A DNA stretch of 64,000 nucleotides from Mesobacillus jeotgali (GCF_002874535.1 NZ_CP025025.1:3371312-3435311); one strand, 5' to 3'; shown: positions 26,986 to 36,291, counted from the stretch's first letter. The notes: generated by a model from the sequence alone, not told the origin. A program made the numbers and translations.

Positions 26986-26995
26986 ATGCTATAAT
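26986..26995 (+). promoter_or_regulatory. Extended -10 element before the PBP gene
   Basis: ATGCTATAAT is a TGN-extended -10; no good -35 is 17-18 bases upstream. About 30 bases before the PBP start. Confidence 0.5.
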
Positions 26996-27023
26996 GTATG
27001 TGATTTTAGGGGGAATGATATGA

Positions 27024-29933
27024 ATGCATGAAGGAAAACAGGCTTGGAAAGAGAAGCTTAAATCCTTTGGTGCTTTTTTTACGAATAAAAAGACCGTAAA
27101 AGGAGCCAGGATTACTTATTCGGTTGTCTGGAACATGCTGTTGTTATTGATCATTGTGCTTGTCCTCGGTGCTGGATTTGCCGGAGGAGCAGGTGCAGGG
27201 TATTTTGCATCCCTTGTCAAAGATGAACAAATCCGACCTTATGAAAATATGAGGAAAGATATTTACAACTACGAGGAAACATCGGATTTATATTTTGATA
27301 ACGATGTTTATCTTGGCAAGCTCCGGACGGATTTATACCGTGAGGAAGTAAAGCTTGACGATATGTCGAAGCATTTGGTGAATGCAGTAGTCGCAACAGA
27401 AGATGAGTATTTTTACGAGCATGATGGCGTCGTTCCAAAAGCAATCATGCGTGCACTTTTCCAGGAAGTCACAAACTCGGCAACATCTTCCGGGGGGAGT
27501 ACACTTACGCAACAGCTCATCAAGAACCAAATCCTGACGAATGAAATTTCATTCGAACGTAAAGCAAAAGAGATTCTGCTTGCGCTTCGTCTTGAGAAGT
27601 TTTTTGATAAAAAAGAAATCCTTGAAGCCTATTTGAATGTCGCTACGTTCGGTCGTAACGCGAACGGCAGCAACATTGCCGGTGTACAGGCTGCAGCGAA
27701 AGGAATCTTCGGAAAAGATGCAAAGGACCTGACATTGCCTCAGGCCGCTTTTATCGCAGGTCTTCCACAGAGCCCATTCGGCTATACGCCATTCAGCAGC
27801 GACCACGGCAAGCTAAAGGACCCGGCAGGACTAGAACCAGGCATGTCCAGGTACAAGACGGTCATTACAAGAATGCATGGTGCAGGCTTCATTTCCGATG
27901 AAGAGTTCAAGGAAGCGATCAACTATGATATCACTAAAGACTTTGTAAAAGAAGTTCCTAGTGATAATACTGTTGAGGAATATCCTTTCTTGACGTTTGA
28001 AATCGAGGCCCGTTCGGTAGAAATCCTGGCTAAGATACTTGCTGAGCGAGATGGCTATGAATTAGAAGACTTGAAAAAAGACGATAAATTGATGGCGGAA
28101 TACCAAGCTCTCGCTGACAGGGACCTTCGCCAAAATGGTTATAAGATTTATACGACCATCAATAAAGAGATTTATGAAAAGATGCAGATAACAGCAAAGA
28201 AGTACCCTTACTATGGTAGTGATAAACCTCAGGAAGTTCCAGATCCAGATGATCCAAATAAAACAACCATAGTCAAAGAGCCAGTTGAAATCGGTGCCAC
28301 ACTGATTGAGAACAAAACTGGTAAAATCATCAGTTTTGTCGGCGGCCGCAATTTCAAGCGTGAACAGACGAACCATGCTACTAGAGCTCCTAGGCAGAAC
28401 GGTTCAACAATGAAGCCGCTGCTAGTTTATGCCCCAGCAATGGAGCTGGGCAAATTACACCCGGGTTCTGTTCTGCCAGACGTCCAGGTATTTTTGTATG
28501 GAAAAAGCAAACCTTGGCCAAACAACTATGACATGAAGTACAGTGGTTTGACCTCTGCGAGACATGCTTTGACTAAATCTTATAATGTCCCAGCTGTACT
28601 GGCTTATAAGAGCATTATCGGGCAAAGACCTGCTAATTTCCTGGATAAGATGGGCTTCTCCAATCTGCAGCCTCATGACTATACTAATTTATCGACTGCT
28701 ATTGGTTCCCTTCGCGGCGGTGTCACAGTCGAAGAAAACACCAACGCATTTGGTACATTTGCTAATGGCGGAAAGTTCATTGATGCTTATATGATCGAGA
28801 AGATAGTCGACAAAAATGGTGAAGTCGTATTCCAGCATAAATCCGAACCAGTAGATGTGTTCAGTCCACAGACATCGTATTTAACGATTGATATGATGCG
28901 TGACGTTATTAACAGGGGTACTGCAACTGCTGTAAAAGGCAGGTTGAAGTTCGGTTCTGATTGGGCCGGCAAAACAGGGACTGGTCATGAGTACATCGAT
29001 TCTTGGTTTGTGGCAACCAATCCGAATGTCTCTTTCGGAGTCTGGCTCGGATATGACACACCTAAACCATTGGAAAGAAAATATAATGGACTTACCTATG
29101 GAGTCCGGACCCAATACATCTGGGCAGACTTAATGAACGACGCCTATGACGTTGCTCCTAAGCTAGTCGATCCAGAAGAGCGCTTCAAGATGCCTGGCGG
29201 AATCGTCAAGAGATCTTATTGTGCAGTTTCAGGTTTGTTGCCTTCAAGTGCTTGCTCTAAAGCAGGACTTGTTGAATCAGATTACTTTATTGCAAAGTAT
29301 GCTCCATCAAAGGTTGATGACAGCCTTGTCGAGAACAAATTCGTAACCGTTGGTGATAAGCGCTATATCGCACTTGATTCAACACCATCCGAGTTCACGG
29401 ATACTGGAGTAATCCTGAACCCAGAATACATGGAAAGCATTATCGGCCATAAAATCAGGGATCCTCAGCAGCTTATTCCTAAAAAGGATGCATGGAACAA
29501 GATTCTTGTTGCGGACGATAAGTTAAGCGAAAATGGAAAGAACCCAGCAGCACTGGGTATCAAGCTTTCCGGTAAAACAATCACATGGGGCAAGCACCCT
29601 GAAAATGATATTGTCGGCTATCGAGTCTATAACAACAAGAAGAAAGTCGGCAGCATCAAAGCGGGAGAAGCCTTGAGTTTCAATGCAGGAGACGGTTCAT
29701 TCTATGTTACTGCAGTCGATATTGCCGGAAAAGAATCCGCTCCATCCAATATTATTGAAATTGGCAAAAAGCCAGAGCCTAAGGATCCTCCAAAGGAAGA
29801 CAAACCGAAGGATCCAAAACCGAAAGACCCTCCTCCAACTGATCCTAAACCAAAAGATCCTCCTGAACCACCGCCTGGAGATGGTGATGGTGACGGTGAC
29901 GGTGAAGGAAACGGCAATGGCGATGGAAATTAG
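27024..29933 (+). CDS. Class A penicillin-binding protein with FN3 domain
   Basis: A 969-residue bifunctional peptidoglycan synthase. One membrane segment (about 33-57), then a glycosyltransferase domain with EDEYFYEHDG (126-135) and GGSTLTQQL (157-165), then a transpeptidase with S461-T-M-K464, S519-Y-N and K650-T-G. After it comes a fibronectin type III-like domain (about 838-913) and a Pro/Lys/Asp then Gly/Asp/Asn low-complexity tail (914-969). It polymerises and crosslinks cell wall outside the membrane. Architecture resembles PBP2d/PBP1a-like proteins. AGGGGG precedes the ATG. Not at this place in B. subtilis as I recall. Confidence 0.95.
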   Translation: MHEGKQAWKEKLKSFGAFFTNKKTVKGARITYSVVWNMLLLLIIVLVLGAGFAGGAGAGYFASLVKDEQIRPYENMRKDIYNYEETSDLYFDNDVYLGKLRTDLYREEVKLDDMSKHLVNAVVATEDEYFYEHDGVVPKAIMRALFQEVTNSATSSGGSTLTQQLIKNQILTNEISFERKAKEILLALRLEKFFDKKEILEAYLNVATFGRNANGSNIAGVQAAAKGIFGKDAKDLTLPQAAFIAGLPQSPFGYTPFSSDHGKLKDPAGLEPGMSRYKTVITRMHGAGFISDEEFKEAINYDITKDFVKEVPSDNTVEEYPFLTFEIEARSVEILAKILAERDGYELEDLKKDDKLMAEYQALADRDLRQNGYKIYTTINKEIYEKMQITAKKYPYYGSDKPQEVPDPDDPNKTTIVKEPVEIGATLIENKTGKIISFVGGRNFKREQTNHATRAPRQNGSTMKPLLVYAPAMELGKLHPGSVLPDVQVFLYGKSKPWPNNYDMKYSGLTSARHALTKSYNVPAVLAYKSIIGQRPANFLDKMGFSNLQPHDYTNLSTAIGSLRGGVTVEENTNAFGTFANGGKFIDAYMIEKIVDKNGEVVFQHKSEPVDVFSPQTSYLTIDMMRDVINRGTATAVKGRLKFGSDWAGKTGTGHEYIDSWFVATNPNVSFGVWLGYDTPKPLERKYNGLTYGVRTQYIWADLMNDAYDVAPKLVDPEERFKMPGGIVKRSYCAVSGLLPSSACSKAGLVESDYFIAKYAPSKVDDSLVENKFVTVGDKRYIALDSTPSEFTDTGVILNPEYMESIIGHKIRDPQQLIPKKDAWNKILVADDKLSENGKNPAALGIKLSGKTITWGKHPENDIVGYRVYNNKKKVGSIKAGEALSFNAGDGSFYVTAVDIAGKESAPSNIIEIGKKPEPKDPPKEDKPKDPKPKDPPPTDPKPKDPPEPPPGDGDGDGDGEGNGNGDGN

Positions 29934-29950
29934 CAATTAAGCAAAAAATG

Positions 29951-29984
29951 ACACCGCGTCCGATCTGGATGCGGTGTTTTGTTT
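29951..29984 (+). terminator. PBP gene terminator
   Basis: Stem ACACCGCGTCC / GGATGCGGTGT (one G-U) followed by TTTTGTTT. Confidence 0.85.
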
Positions 29985-29991
29985 ATCCAAA

Positions 29992-30027
29992 CGCAAAAAG
30001 AGCGTGAAACCAGGTTTCACACTCTTT
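29992..30027 (-). terminator. acsA terminator
   Basis: Stem AAAGAG(C)GTGAAACC / GGTTTCAC(A)CTCTTT at 29997-30027 with CTTTTTGCGTTT after it on the minus strand. Confidence 0.85.
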
Positions 30028-30038
30028 GAAAAGTTCTA

Positions 30039-31757
30039 TTAATCTTCCATTGTAGACAAATCGCCAGTTGGGAGGTCAAGTTCCCAAGCCTTCAATACAC
30101 GGCGCATAATCTTACCGCTTCGTGTCTTCGGAAGTTTATCGCGGAATTCGATTTCTCTTGGTGCAGCATGTGCAGCAAGGCCTCTTTTAACGAATTGGCG
30201 AATCTCTTCGATTAGTTCGTCAGACTGCTCATAACCGTCACGCAATGCGATGAATGCTTTGATGATTTCGCCGCGAACTGGGTCTGGTTTGCCAATGACA
30301 CCAGCTTCAGCAACTGCAGGGTGTTCAACCAGCTTGCTTTCCACTTCAAATGGTCCAACACGCTCACCGGAAGTCATGATGACATCATCAATTCGTCCCT
30401 GGAACCAGAAGTAGCCATCTTCATCCATATACGCTGAGTCACCGGAAACGTACCAGTCACCTGGCATGAAGTAAGAATCATACTTCTGAGGATTGTTCCA
30501 GATTGTATGCATCATCGATGGCCAGCCTTTTTGGATTGCTAAATTGCCCATTCTGTATGGCGGCAATTCGTTGCCCTGGTCATCAACAATCGCAGCCTTC
30601 ACACCTGGGATTGGTTTACCCATTGATCCAGGCTTGATTTCCATGCTTGGATAGTTACAGATCAATTGTGCTCCTGTCTCAGTCATCCACCAGGTATCAT
30701 GGATGCGCAGGTTGAATACCTTCATTCCCCATCTTACAACTTCCGGGTTCAGCGGCTCACCGACGCTCAGGATATGGCGCAGGCAGCTAAGGTCGAACTT
30801 CTTCACTACCTCATCGCCCGCTCCCATCAGCATCCTGAATGCTGTAGGGGCACTGTACCAGACAGTCACTCCGTATTCTTCAATCATTTTATACCATGTT
30901 TCTGGATTAAAGCGTCCGCCGATGATTACATTGGATGTTCCCGCAAGCCATGGGCCAAAGATTCCATATGATGTTCCTGTTACCCATCCTGGATCCGCTG
31001 TGCACCAGTACACATCTTCTTCTTTAAGGTCTAGTACCCATTTGGCTGTCTGATAATGCTGGATCATCGCATTATGGACATGGAGAACGCCTTTAGGTTT
31101 TCCAGTTGAACCCGAAGTGTAATGTAAGATCAGGCCATCTGTGCGGTCAACCCATTCGATAGCAAGCTTCTTGCTTGCCTCAGCCAATTTTTGGTTGAAA
31201 TCAACATACTTGTCGTTTTCCTCGATATTGTCGCCAACAAGGAGAATATGCTTCAAATCAGGAAGCTCATCGACAGGAACACGCTCAAGAAGCTCAGGTG
31301 TCGTCACCAATACCTTCGCCCCACTGTCCTCCAGTCTGTCACGGACAGCACCTTCCATGAATGCTTCAAATAATGGACCTACAATCGCGCCTAGCTTGAC
31401 TGCCCCGAGAACAGCAAAATACAGTTCTGGAGAACGAGGCATGAAGATAAACACGCGGTCCCCTTTTTCAACATCAGCATAAGTTTTAAAGACATTACCA
31501 GCTTTATTTGAAAGCTCCTTCATCTCTTTAAAAGTATATTTTTCCTTGCGCACCCCATCCTGATAATAAAGCGCAATTTTATTTTTCCTGAATCCTTCTG
31601 CATGGCGATCAATTGCTTCATATGCCATATTGACCCTGCCTGTTTCAGACCAGGAAAACTCTTTCTCCGCTTCGCTCCAATCAAAGTGCCCATGAAGCTC
31701 TTGATAATTTTTCAAGTTATGATCCCCTTGTGTAACTGGTAGCGCTTCCACTTTCAT
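30039..31757 (-). CDS. acsA: Acetyl-CoA synthetase
   Basis: A 572-residue AMP-forming acetyl-CoA synthetase that brings acetate back into metabolism. Motifs: HYTSGSTGKPKGVLHVHN, the WWMTETGAQ region, and the C-terminal PKTRSGKIMRR. Counting back from the end, the lysine in SGK is K549, the residue AcuA acetylates to switch AcsA off in B. subtilis. Same length as the B. subtilis protein. AAGGGGG precedes the ATG. Divergent from acuABC, which encode its acetyltransferase and deacetylase. Confidence 0.97.
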   Translation of the reverse strand: MKVEALPVTQGDHNLKNYQELHGHFDWSEAEKEFSWSETGRVNMAYEAIDRHAEGFRKNKIALYYQDGVRKEKYTFKEMKELSNKAGNVFKTYADVEKGDRVFIFMPRSPELYFAVLGAVKLGAIVGPLFEAFMEGAVRDRLEDSGAKVLVTTPELLERVPVDELPDLKHILLVGDNIEENDKYVDFNQKLAEASKKLAIEWVDRTDGLILHYTSGSTGKPKGVLHVHNAMIQHYQTAKWVLDLKEEDVYWCTADPGWVTGTSYGIFGPWLAGTSNVIIGGRFNPETWYKMIEEYGVTVWYSAPTAFRMLMGAGDEVVKKFDLSCLRHILSVGEPLNPEVVRWGMKVFNLRIHDTWWMTETGAQLICNYPSMEIKPGSMGKPIPGVKAAIVDDQGNELPPYRMGNLAIQKGWPSMMHTIWNNPQKYDSYFMPGDWYVSGDSAYMDEDGYFWFQGRIDDVIMTSGERVGPFEVESKLVEHPAVAEAGVIGKPDPVRGEIIKAFIALRDGYEQSDELIEEIRQFVKRGLAAHAAPREIEFRDKLPKTRSGKIMRRVLKAWELDLPTGDLSTMED

Positions 31758-31791
31758 GTATCCATCCCCCTTGGATTTATATTTAAAATAC

Positions 31792-31820
31792 ATTATAGTA
31801 TAAAAATTCGATTTTCTCAA
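31792..31820 (-). promoter_or_regulatory. acsA sigma-A promoter
   Basis: On the minus strand TTGAGA, 17 bases, TATAAT, about 35 bases before the acsA start. Confidence 0.8.
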
Positions 31821-31972
31821 TTTTTAAAATATTAGTAGAATATATATTGTGATTTAAAATTTTCATGGGTTAAGGAATTATTACAAGCACACACCATTTT
31901 AAGGCGGAGCATACCGATAATTTTGTGGATTTTCTTTTCGAAAAAATTCATATTTAAATACAGAAAATTTTG

Positions 31973-31986
31973 TGAAAGCGCTTTTA
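31973..31986 (+). promoter_or_regulatory. cre site before acuABC
   Basis: TGAAAGCGCTTTTA matches the CcpA consensus except at the penultimate base. It covers the -35 position relative to a TATAAT at 32003-32008, so CcpA would repress acuABC here. It may also act on the divergent acsA promoter about 155 bases away. Confidence 0.75.
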
Positions 31987-32002
31987 TCTGTTAGATTTTA
32001 TG

Positions 32003-32008
32003 TATAAT
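32003..32008 (+). promoter_or_regulatory. acuABC -10 box
   Basis: TATAAT, 37 bases before the acuA start; no consensus -35, the cre site lies in its place. Confidence 0.55.
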
Positions 32009-32045
32009 AGAATTATCGTTTGAATTGTTGACGGGTGGTGACTGA

Positions 32046-32678
32046 ATGGAACATAAAAAGACTTATAACGCAAAAGAATTGAAAACTCCTCATGGCCGTT
32101 TAATCATTGAAGGCCCGATTTCTCCTGAAAAACTTGCAAGCTATGAATTCCATGAAGATTTAGTGGCGTTCCGTCCCCCTGCCCAGCAGCACAAGGCATT
32201 GGTAGAGATTGCCGGCCTGCCGGAGGGACGTATCATCGTAGCGCGCTCAGGCCATATGATTGTGGGATATGTTACTTACTTGTATCCAGACCCGCTTGAA
32301 AGATGGTCAGAAGGAAAAATGGAAGATTTAATAGAACTTGGTGCAATCGAGGTCATTCCTGAATTCCGCGGCAGCCGAGTCGGCAAGAATTTGCTGATGG
32401 TTTCCATGATGGATGACGCGATGGAAGATTATATCATTATCACGACTGAATACTACTGGCATTGGGACCTAAAAGGAACTGGCTTGAATGTTTGGGAGTA
32501 TCGCAAAGTCATGGAAAAAATGATGAATGCTGGCGGTCTAACCTGGTACGCGACAGATGATCCGGAAATCAGCTCCCATCCAGCAAACTGTTTGATGGCG
32601 CGAATCGGCAAGAGAATCGCACCTGAATCAATCCAGCAGTTTGACCAACTGCGGTTTATGAACCGTTTTATGTATTGA
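32046..32678 (+). CDS. acuA: Protein acetyltransferase AcuA
   Basis: A 210-residue GNAT-family enzyme that acetylates and inactivates acetyl-CoA synthetase. The acetyl-CoA binding loop appears as AIEVIPEFRGSRVGKNLL near residue 100 (RGSRVG as the R/QxxGxG/A motif). Length and the acuA-acuB-acuC order match B. subtilis. A GGTGGTGA site precedes the ATG. The target AcsA is encoded divergently next to it. Confidence 0.96.
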   Translation: MEHKKTYNAKELKTPHGRLIIEGPISPEKLASYEFHEDLVAFRPPAQQHKALVEIAGLPEGRIIVARSGHMIVGYVTYLYPDPLERWSEGKMEDLIELGAIEVIPEFRGSRVGKNLLMVSMMDDAMEDYIIITTEYYWHWDLKGTGLNVWEYRKVMEKMMNAGGLTWYATDDPEISSHPANCLMARIGKRIAPESIQQFDQLRFMNRFMY

Positions 32679-32709
32679 TGATACCTCATCATTCAAGGAG
32701 GAAGGAACC

Positions 32710-33357
32710 ATGATCGTCGAGGAAATTATGAAAAAGGATGTCACAACACTATTTCCTGAAAATACAATTGCGGATGCAATCAAGCTAATGGCGGATAAGA
32801 AGATTCGCCATATCCCAATAGTGAATAAGGACAACAGTGTGATCGGACTGGTATCCGACAGGGACATCAAGGATGCCGCCCCTTCTGTGTTTCATTGGGA
32901 TGAGCATAAGGGTGAACTCGAGAATCCGGTCAAATCGATTATGACGACTAATGTGATCACTGGGCACCCTCTAGATTTTGTCGAGGAAATTTCGGCCATT
33001 TTTTATGAACATAATATCAGCTGCCTTCCAATCACCAAGGATAAAAAGCTGGTAGGCATAGTCACTGAGACAGATCTTCTGCATACACTCGTTGAGCTTA
33101 CTGGCGCACATCAGCCAGGCTCGCAAATTGAAGTTAAGGTGCCAAATAAAGCAGGAATGCTTTGTGAAATTGCATCTGTTATCAGTATGAGGAAAGCCAA
33201 TATCCAGAGCGTACTTGTATACCCTGACCAAAAGGATGAACGTTTTAAAATCCTCGTCGTAAGAATCCAGACGATGAATCCAATCGCTGTGATCGAGGAC
33301 TTGAAAAAGGCCGGACATCATGTACTCTGGCCGAACCTTCCGGGAGTTTCATCATGA
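32710..33357 (+). CDS. acuB: AcuB, tandem CBS and ACT domain protein
   Basis: A 215-residue cytosolic protein with two CBS domains (about residues 1-60 and 75-130) and a C-terminal ACT domain (EVKVPNKAGMLCEIASVISMRKANIQSVLVYP). CBS pairs usually bind adenine nucleotides and ACT domains bind small ligands, so it may sense energy state for the acetate switch; its exact role in acetoin/acetate use is not settled. AAGGAGG precedes the ATG. Its stop overlaps the acuC start (ATGA). Confidence 0.95.
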   Translation: MIVEEIMKKDVTTLFPENTIADAIKLMADKKIRHIPIVNKDNSVIGLVSDRDIKDAAPSVFHWDEHKGELENPVKSIMTTNVITGHPLDFVEEISAIFYEHNISCLPITKDKKLVGIVTETDLLHTLVELTGAHQPGSQIEVKVPNKAGMLCEIASVISMRKANIQSVLVYPDQKDERFKILVVRIQTMNPIAVIEDLKKAGHHVLWPNLPGVSS

Positions 33358-34526
33358 GCGACCGCTCTGTATTCGTCTTTTCCGAAGAGCTGCTGAATTA
33401 CCGATTCAGCAGCCATCATCCTTTCAACCAGATGAGGTTGAAACTTACGCTGGATTTGCTCCGTAAAATTGGTGCAATTGATGAGGAACATATTGTTGCG
33501 CCTCGGATGGCATCGGATGAGGAACTTCACCTCGTTCATGACCCCAATTTTGTAAACGCTGTTAAGCTTGCTGGCCAGGGAAAGCTTAAGGGTGAATCCG
33601 CGGAAGGATATGGACTGGGAACGGAAGACACACCGATTTTTGCAAATATGCATGAAGCGAGTGCTTTGCTTGTTGGGGGCACCTTGACAGCAGTCGATTA
33701 TGTCATGAACGGTAAGGCAAACCACGCACTGAATCTCGGTGGCGGTCTGCATCATGGCTTCAGGGGAAAAGCGTCGGGCTTCTGCATTTATAATGATAGT
33801 TCAGTAGCGATCAAATACCTGCAGGAAAAATACAATGCCCGCGTACTATATGTCGATACCGATGCCCACCACGGAGATGGCGTACAATGGTCATTTTACG
33901 ATGATCCCAATGTATGTACTCTATCAATCCATGAAACAGGACGCTATCTTTTCCCGGGTACTGGCAATGTGAATGAGCGCGGCCAGGGCAAGGGCTATGG
34001 ATATTCTTTCAATATCCCTGTCGATGCATTTACAGAGGATGAATCATGGCTCGATGCCTATAAGAGTGCCCTGACAGAAGTTGCCGAGTTCTTTAAACCA
34101 GATGTGATTCTTACGCAAAATGGAGCAGATGCTCATTATCTTGACCCATTGACGCATTTATCGTCTACGATGAAAATTTATCGTGAAATCCCAAAGCTGG
34201 CACATGAAGTTGCCCATAAATATTGCGGCGGCAAATGGATAGCTGTTGGCGGCGGAGGCTACGATATTTGGCGCGTTGTGCCAAGAGCGTGGTCCCTGAT
34301 CTGGCTTGAAATGATTGAAAACTCAAACTGTTATGGCAGCTTGCCGCAGGAGTGGATAGATGAATGGAAGGATCAAGCACCGGTAGAATTGCCACAGGAG
34401 TGGGACGATCCTAAAGATTTATATCCGCCCATCCCGCGCAAACCGGAAATCACTGAAAAGAATGCCCAGACAGTGGAGAAAGCCTTGTATCCAATCAGGT
34501 CCAATAAAAAATCAGAAACTGTATAA
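33354..34526 (+). CDS. acuC: Acetoin utilization deacetylase AcuC
   Basis: A 390-residue class I histone deacetylase-like zinc enzyme that removes the acetyl group from AcsA and so reactivates it. Active-site features are present: GGGLHHGFRGKASGFC with the catalytic His pair near residue 130, DTDAHHGDGVQ with zinc ligands near 170, and GADAHYLDPL near 260. Translationally coupled to acuB. Together with AcuA it forms a reversible acetylation cycle. Confidence 0.96.
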   Translation: MSDRSVFVFSEELLNYRFSSHHPFNQMRLKLTLDLLRKIGAIDEEHIVAPRMASDEELHLVHDPNFVNAVKLAGQGKLKGESAEGYGLGTEDTPIFANMHEASALLVGGTLTAVDYVMNGKANHALNLGGGLHHGFRGKASGFCIYNDSSVAIKYLQEKYNARVLYVDTDAHHGDGVQWSFYDDPNVCTLSIHETGRYLFPGTGNVNERGQGKGYGYSFNIPVDAFTEDESWLDAYKSALTEVAEFFKPDVILTQNGADAHYLDPLTHLSSTMKIYREIPKLAHEVAHKYCGGKWIAVGGGGYDIWRVVPRAWSLIWLEMIENSNCYGSLPQEWIDEWKDQAPVELPQEWDDPKDLYPPIPRKPEITEKNAQTVEKALYPIRSNKKSETV

Positions 34527-34540
34527 ATTTAATGTTCGGT

Positions 34541-34577
34541 AACCGGGAGAATATGTTGATGTCCCGGTTTTTTTTGT
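34541..34577 (+). terminator. acuABC terminator
   Basis: Stem AACCGGGA / TCCCGGTT followed by a long T run. Confidence 0.9.
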
Positions 34578-34610
34578 TTGTTTAGTAGAGGTTCTTTTCG
34601 TAAACTTTCC

Positions 34611-35219
34611 TGATTTTTGTCTGAAGTGACACCAGGTTCGGACAAAGTTATGACTTCGCCTCCTGATTTTGTCTGAAGTGACAACCACTTCGGACAAAAT
34701 TATGACTTCTCCTCCTGATTTTGTCTGAAGTGACAACCACTTCGGACAAAGTTACAAGACTCCCCCCTGATTTTGTCCGAAGTAACATCAAGTTCGGACA
34801 AAGTTACGACTTCTCCTCCTGATTTTGTCTGAAGTGACACCAGGTTCGGACAAAATTATGACTTCTCCTCCTGATTTTGTCTGAAGTGACAACCACTTCG
34901 GACAAAGTTACAAGACTCCCCCCTGATTTTGTCCGAAGTAACATCAAGTTCGGACAAAGTTACGACTTCTCCTCCTGGTTTTGTCTGAAGTGTCACCAGG
35001 TTCGGACAAAGTTACAACTTCTCCTCCTGGTTTTGTCCGAAGTGACATCAGGTTCGGACAAAGTTACGAGACTACACCCTGATTTTGTCTGAAGTGACAA
35101 CGACTTCGGACAAAGTTACAACTTCTCCTTCTGATTTTGTCTGAAGTGACACCGACTTCGGACAAAGTTACAACTTCTCCTTCTGATTTTGTCTGAAGTG
35201 ACACCAGGTCGGGCAAAGA
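34611..35219. repeat. Palindromic array, 12 copies, exact 52 bp period
   Basis: TTTTGTC(T/C)GAAGT begins at 34615, 34667, 34719, 34771, 34823, 34875, 34927, 34979, 35031, 35083, 35135 and 35187: eleven successive spacings of exactly 52 bp. Each unit holds TTTGTCYGAA, about 11 bases, then TTCGGACAAA (10-bp arms). Loops alternate between GTGACACCAGG-like and GTGACAACCAC-like forms, while arms and a CTTCTCCTCCTGA linker are kept. It lies between the convergent acuC and ccpA terminators. In B. subtilis motPS lies here, as I recall. Open frames across it are artefacts of a repeated unit. Confidence 0.95.
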
Positions 35220-35253
35220 TTCGGCTACCCTTAATAACGATCGATGCCCCAAA

Positions 35254-35284
35254 TAAATAAAAAACCCCTCGCAGCTGCAAGGGG
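35254..35284 (-). terminator. ccpA terminator
   Basis: Stem CCCCT / AGGGG around a GCAGCTGC core at 35265-35284, followed on the minus strand by a TTTTTTATTTATTT tract. Confidence 0.85.
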
Positions 35285-35292
35285 CTTCTCAA

Positions 35293-36291
35293 TTATTTCG
35301 TAGATTTTCTGTTCTCAATTCTGTGCGGCAGGACAACGATATTCTCATCCACGTTTTCTTTGTTCATATATTTCGTCAATAAGCGCATTGCAACTGCACC
35401 GATATCGTATAAAGGCTGGACAATTGTAGTAAGCTGCGGACGTACCATAAGAGTGAGTCTTGTGTTGTCCGAAGCGATTACTTCAAAATCTTCGGGTACG
35501 CTGTATCCGCGGTCAAATGCACCATGGATTACGCCAAGTGCCATTTCATCCGATCCTACCAGGATTGCTGTTGGCTTCGTATCAAGCTCAAGGATTCTTT
35601 CAATAGCCTCGAGACCTGAATCATACGTATAATCCCCTTCAACAACAAGCTCTTCGTTATATTCGATTCCGGCATCTTTTAATGCGCGCTTATAACCTTC
35701 AAGCTTTTTATCCTTGTTGATTGGCTCCAGTTGTGGTCCAATAATGAATGCGATTTGCTTGTGTCCTTTTTCTACAAAAGTAGAAACAGCATCGAATGTA
35801 GCCTGTTCATAATCAATATTGACTGATGGTATTTCTCCTGTTTCCTCAATTGAACCAGCAAGGACGATTGGTACTGGTGACTTCTTGAATTCCTCAACAT
35901 GCTCGGCTTTAATATTGCCGCCCATGAAAACAATTCCGTCTACTTGTTTGCCAAGCATTGTATTTAACAAATGGAGTTCTTTTTCAATATTTTGGTCTGA
36001 GTTGCTCAAGATAATATTGTATTTATACATCGTAGCGATATCTTCAATTCCTCTTGCCAGCTCAGCAAAGAACGGGCTCGCAATATCAGGGATGATGACG
36101 CCGACAGTCGTCGTCTTCTTGCTTGCCAATCCCCTGGCAACAGCATTTGGGCGGTAACCCAGACGGTCAATGACCTCCATGACTTTCTTCCTTGTAGCTG
36201 GCTTTACATTCGGGTTTCCGTTAACAACACGTGAAACCGTTGCCATTGAAACGTTTGCTTCCCGTGCAACATCATATATTGTAATATTCAT
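35293..36291 (-). CDS. ccpA: Catabolite control protein A
   Basis: A 332-residue LacI/GalR-family regulator. N-terminal helix-turn-helix: [23 protein letters not shown], then the hinge with [23 protein letters not shown] and the periplasmic-binding-protein-like core. With HPr-Ser46-P it binds cre sites to control carbon catabolism. Two likely targets are in this window (cre at 21740 before megL and at 31973 before acuABC). Same neighbours (acuC, aroA) as in B. subtilis. Confidence 0.97.
   Translation of the reverse strand: MNITIYDVAREANVSMATVSRVVNGNPNVKPATRKKVMEVIDRLGYRPNAVARGLASKKTTTVGVIIPDIASPFFAELARGIEDIATMYKYNIILSNSDQNIEKELHLLNTMLGKQVDGIVFMGGNIKAEHVEEFKKSPVPIVLAGSIEETGEIPSVNIDYEQATFDAVSTFVEKGHKQIAFIIGPQLEPINKDKKLEGYKRALKDAGIEYNEELVVEGDYTYDSGLEAIERILELDTKPTAILVGSDEMALGVIHGAFDRGYSVPEDFEVIASDNTRLTLMVRPQLTTIVQPLYDIGAVAMRLLTKYMNKENVDENIVVLPHRIENRKSTK

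Noticed and set aside
27217-27444. Minus-strand frames inside the PBP gene
   Set aside because: Shadow frames of a well-supported 969-residue gene.
29697-29936. Minus-strand frames opposite the end of the PBP gene
   Set aside because: They are the complement of the Pro/Asp/Gly low-complexity tail, with no start signals.
34611-35219. CRISPR array
   Set aside because: Spacing of 52 bp is regular, but the parts between the palindromes are themselves repeated rather than unique spacers, and no cas genes are in the window.
34512-35252. Open frames of 62-74 codons across the 52-bp array on both strands
   Set aside because: They only translate the repeated unit, have no ribosome site and no start context, and change with unit number.
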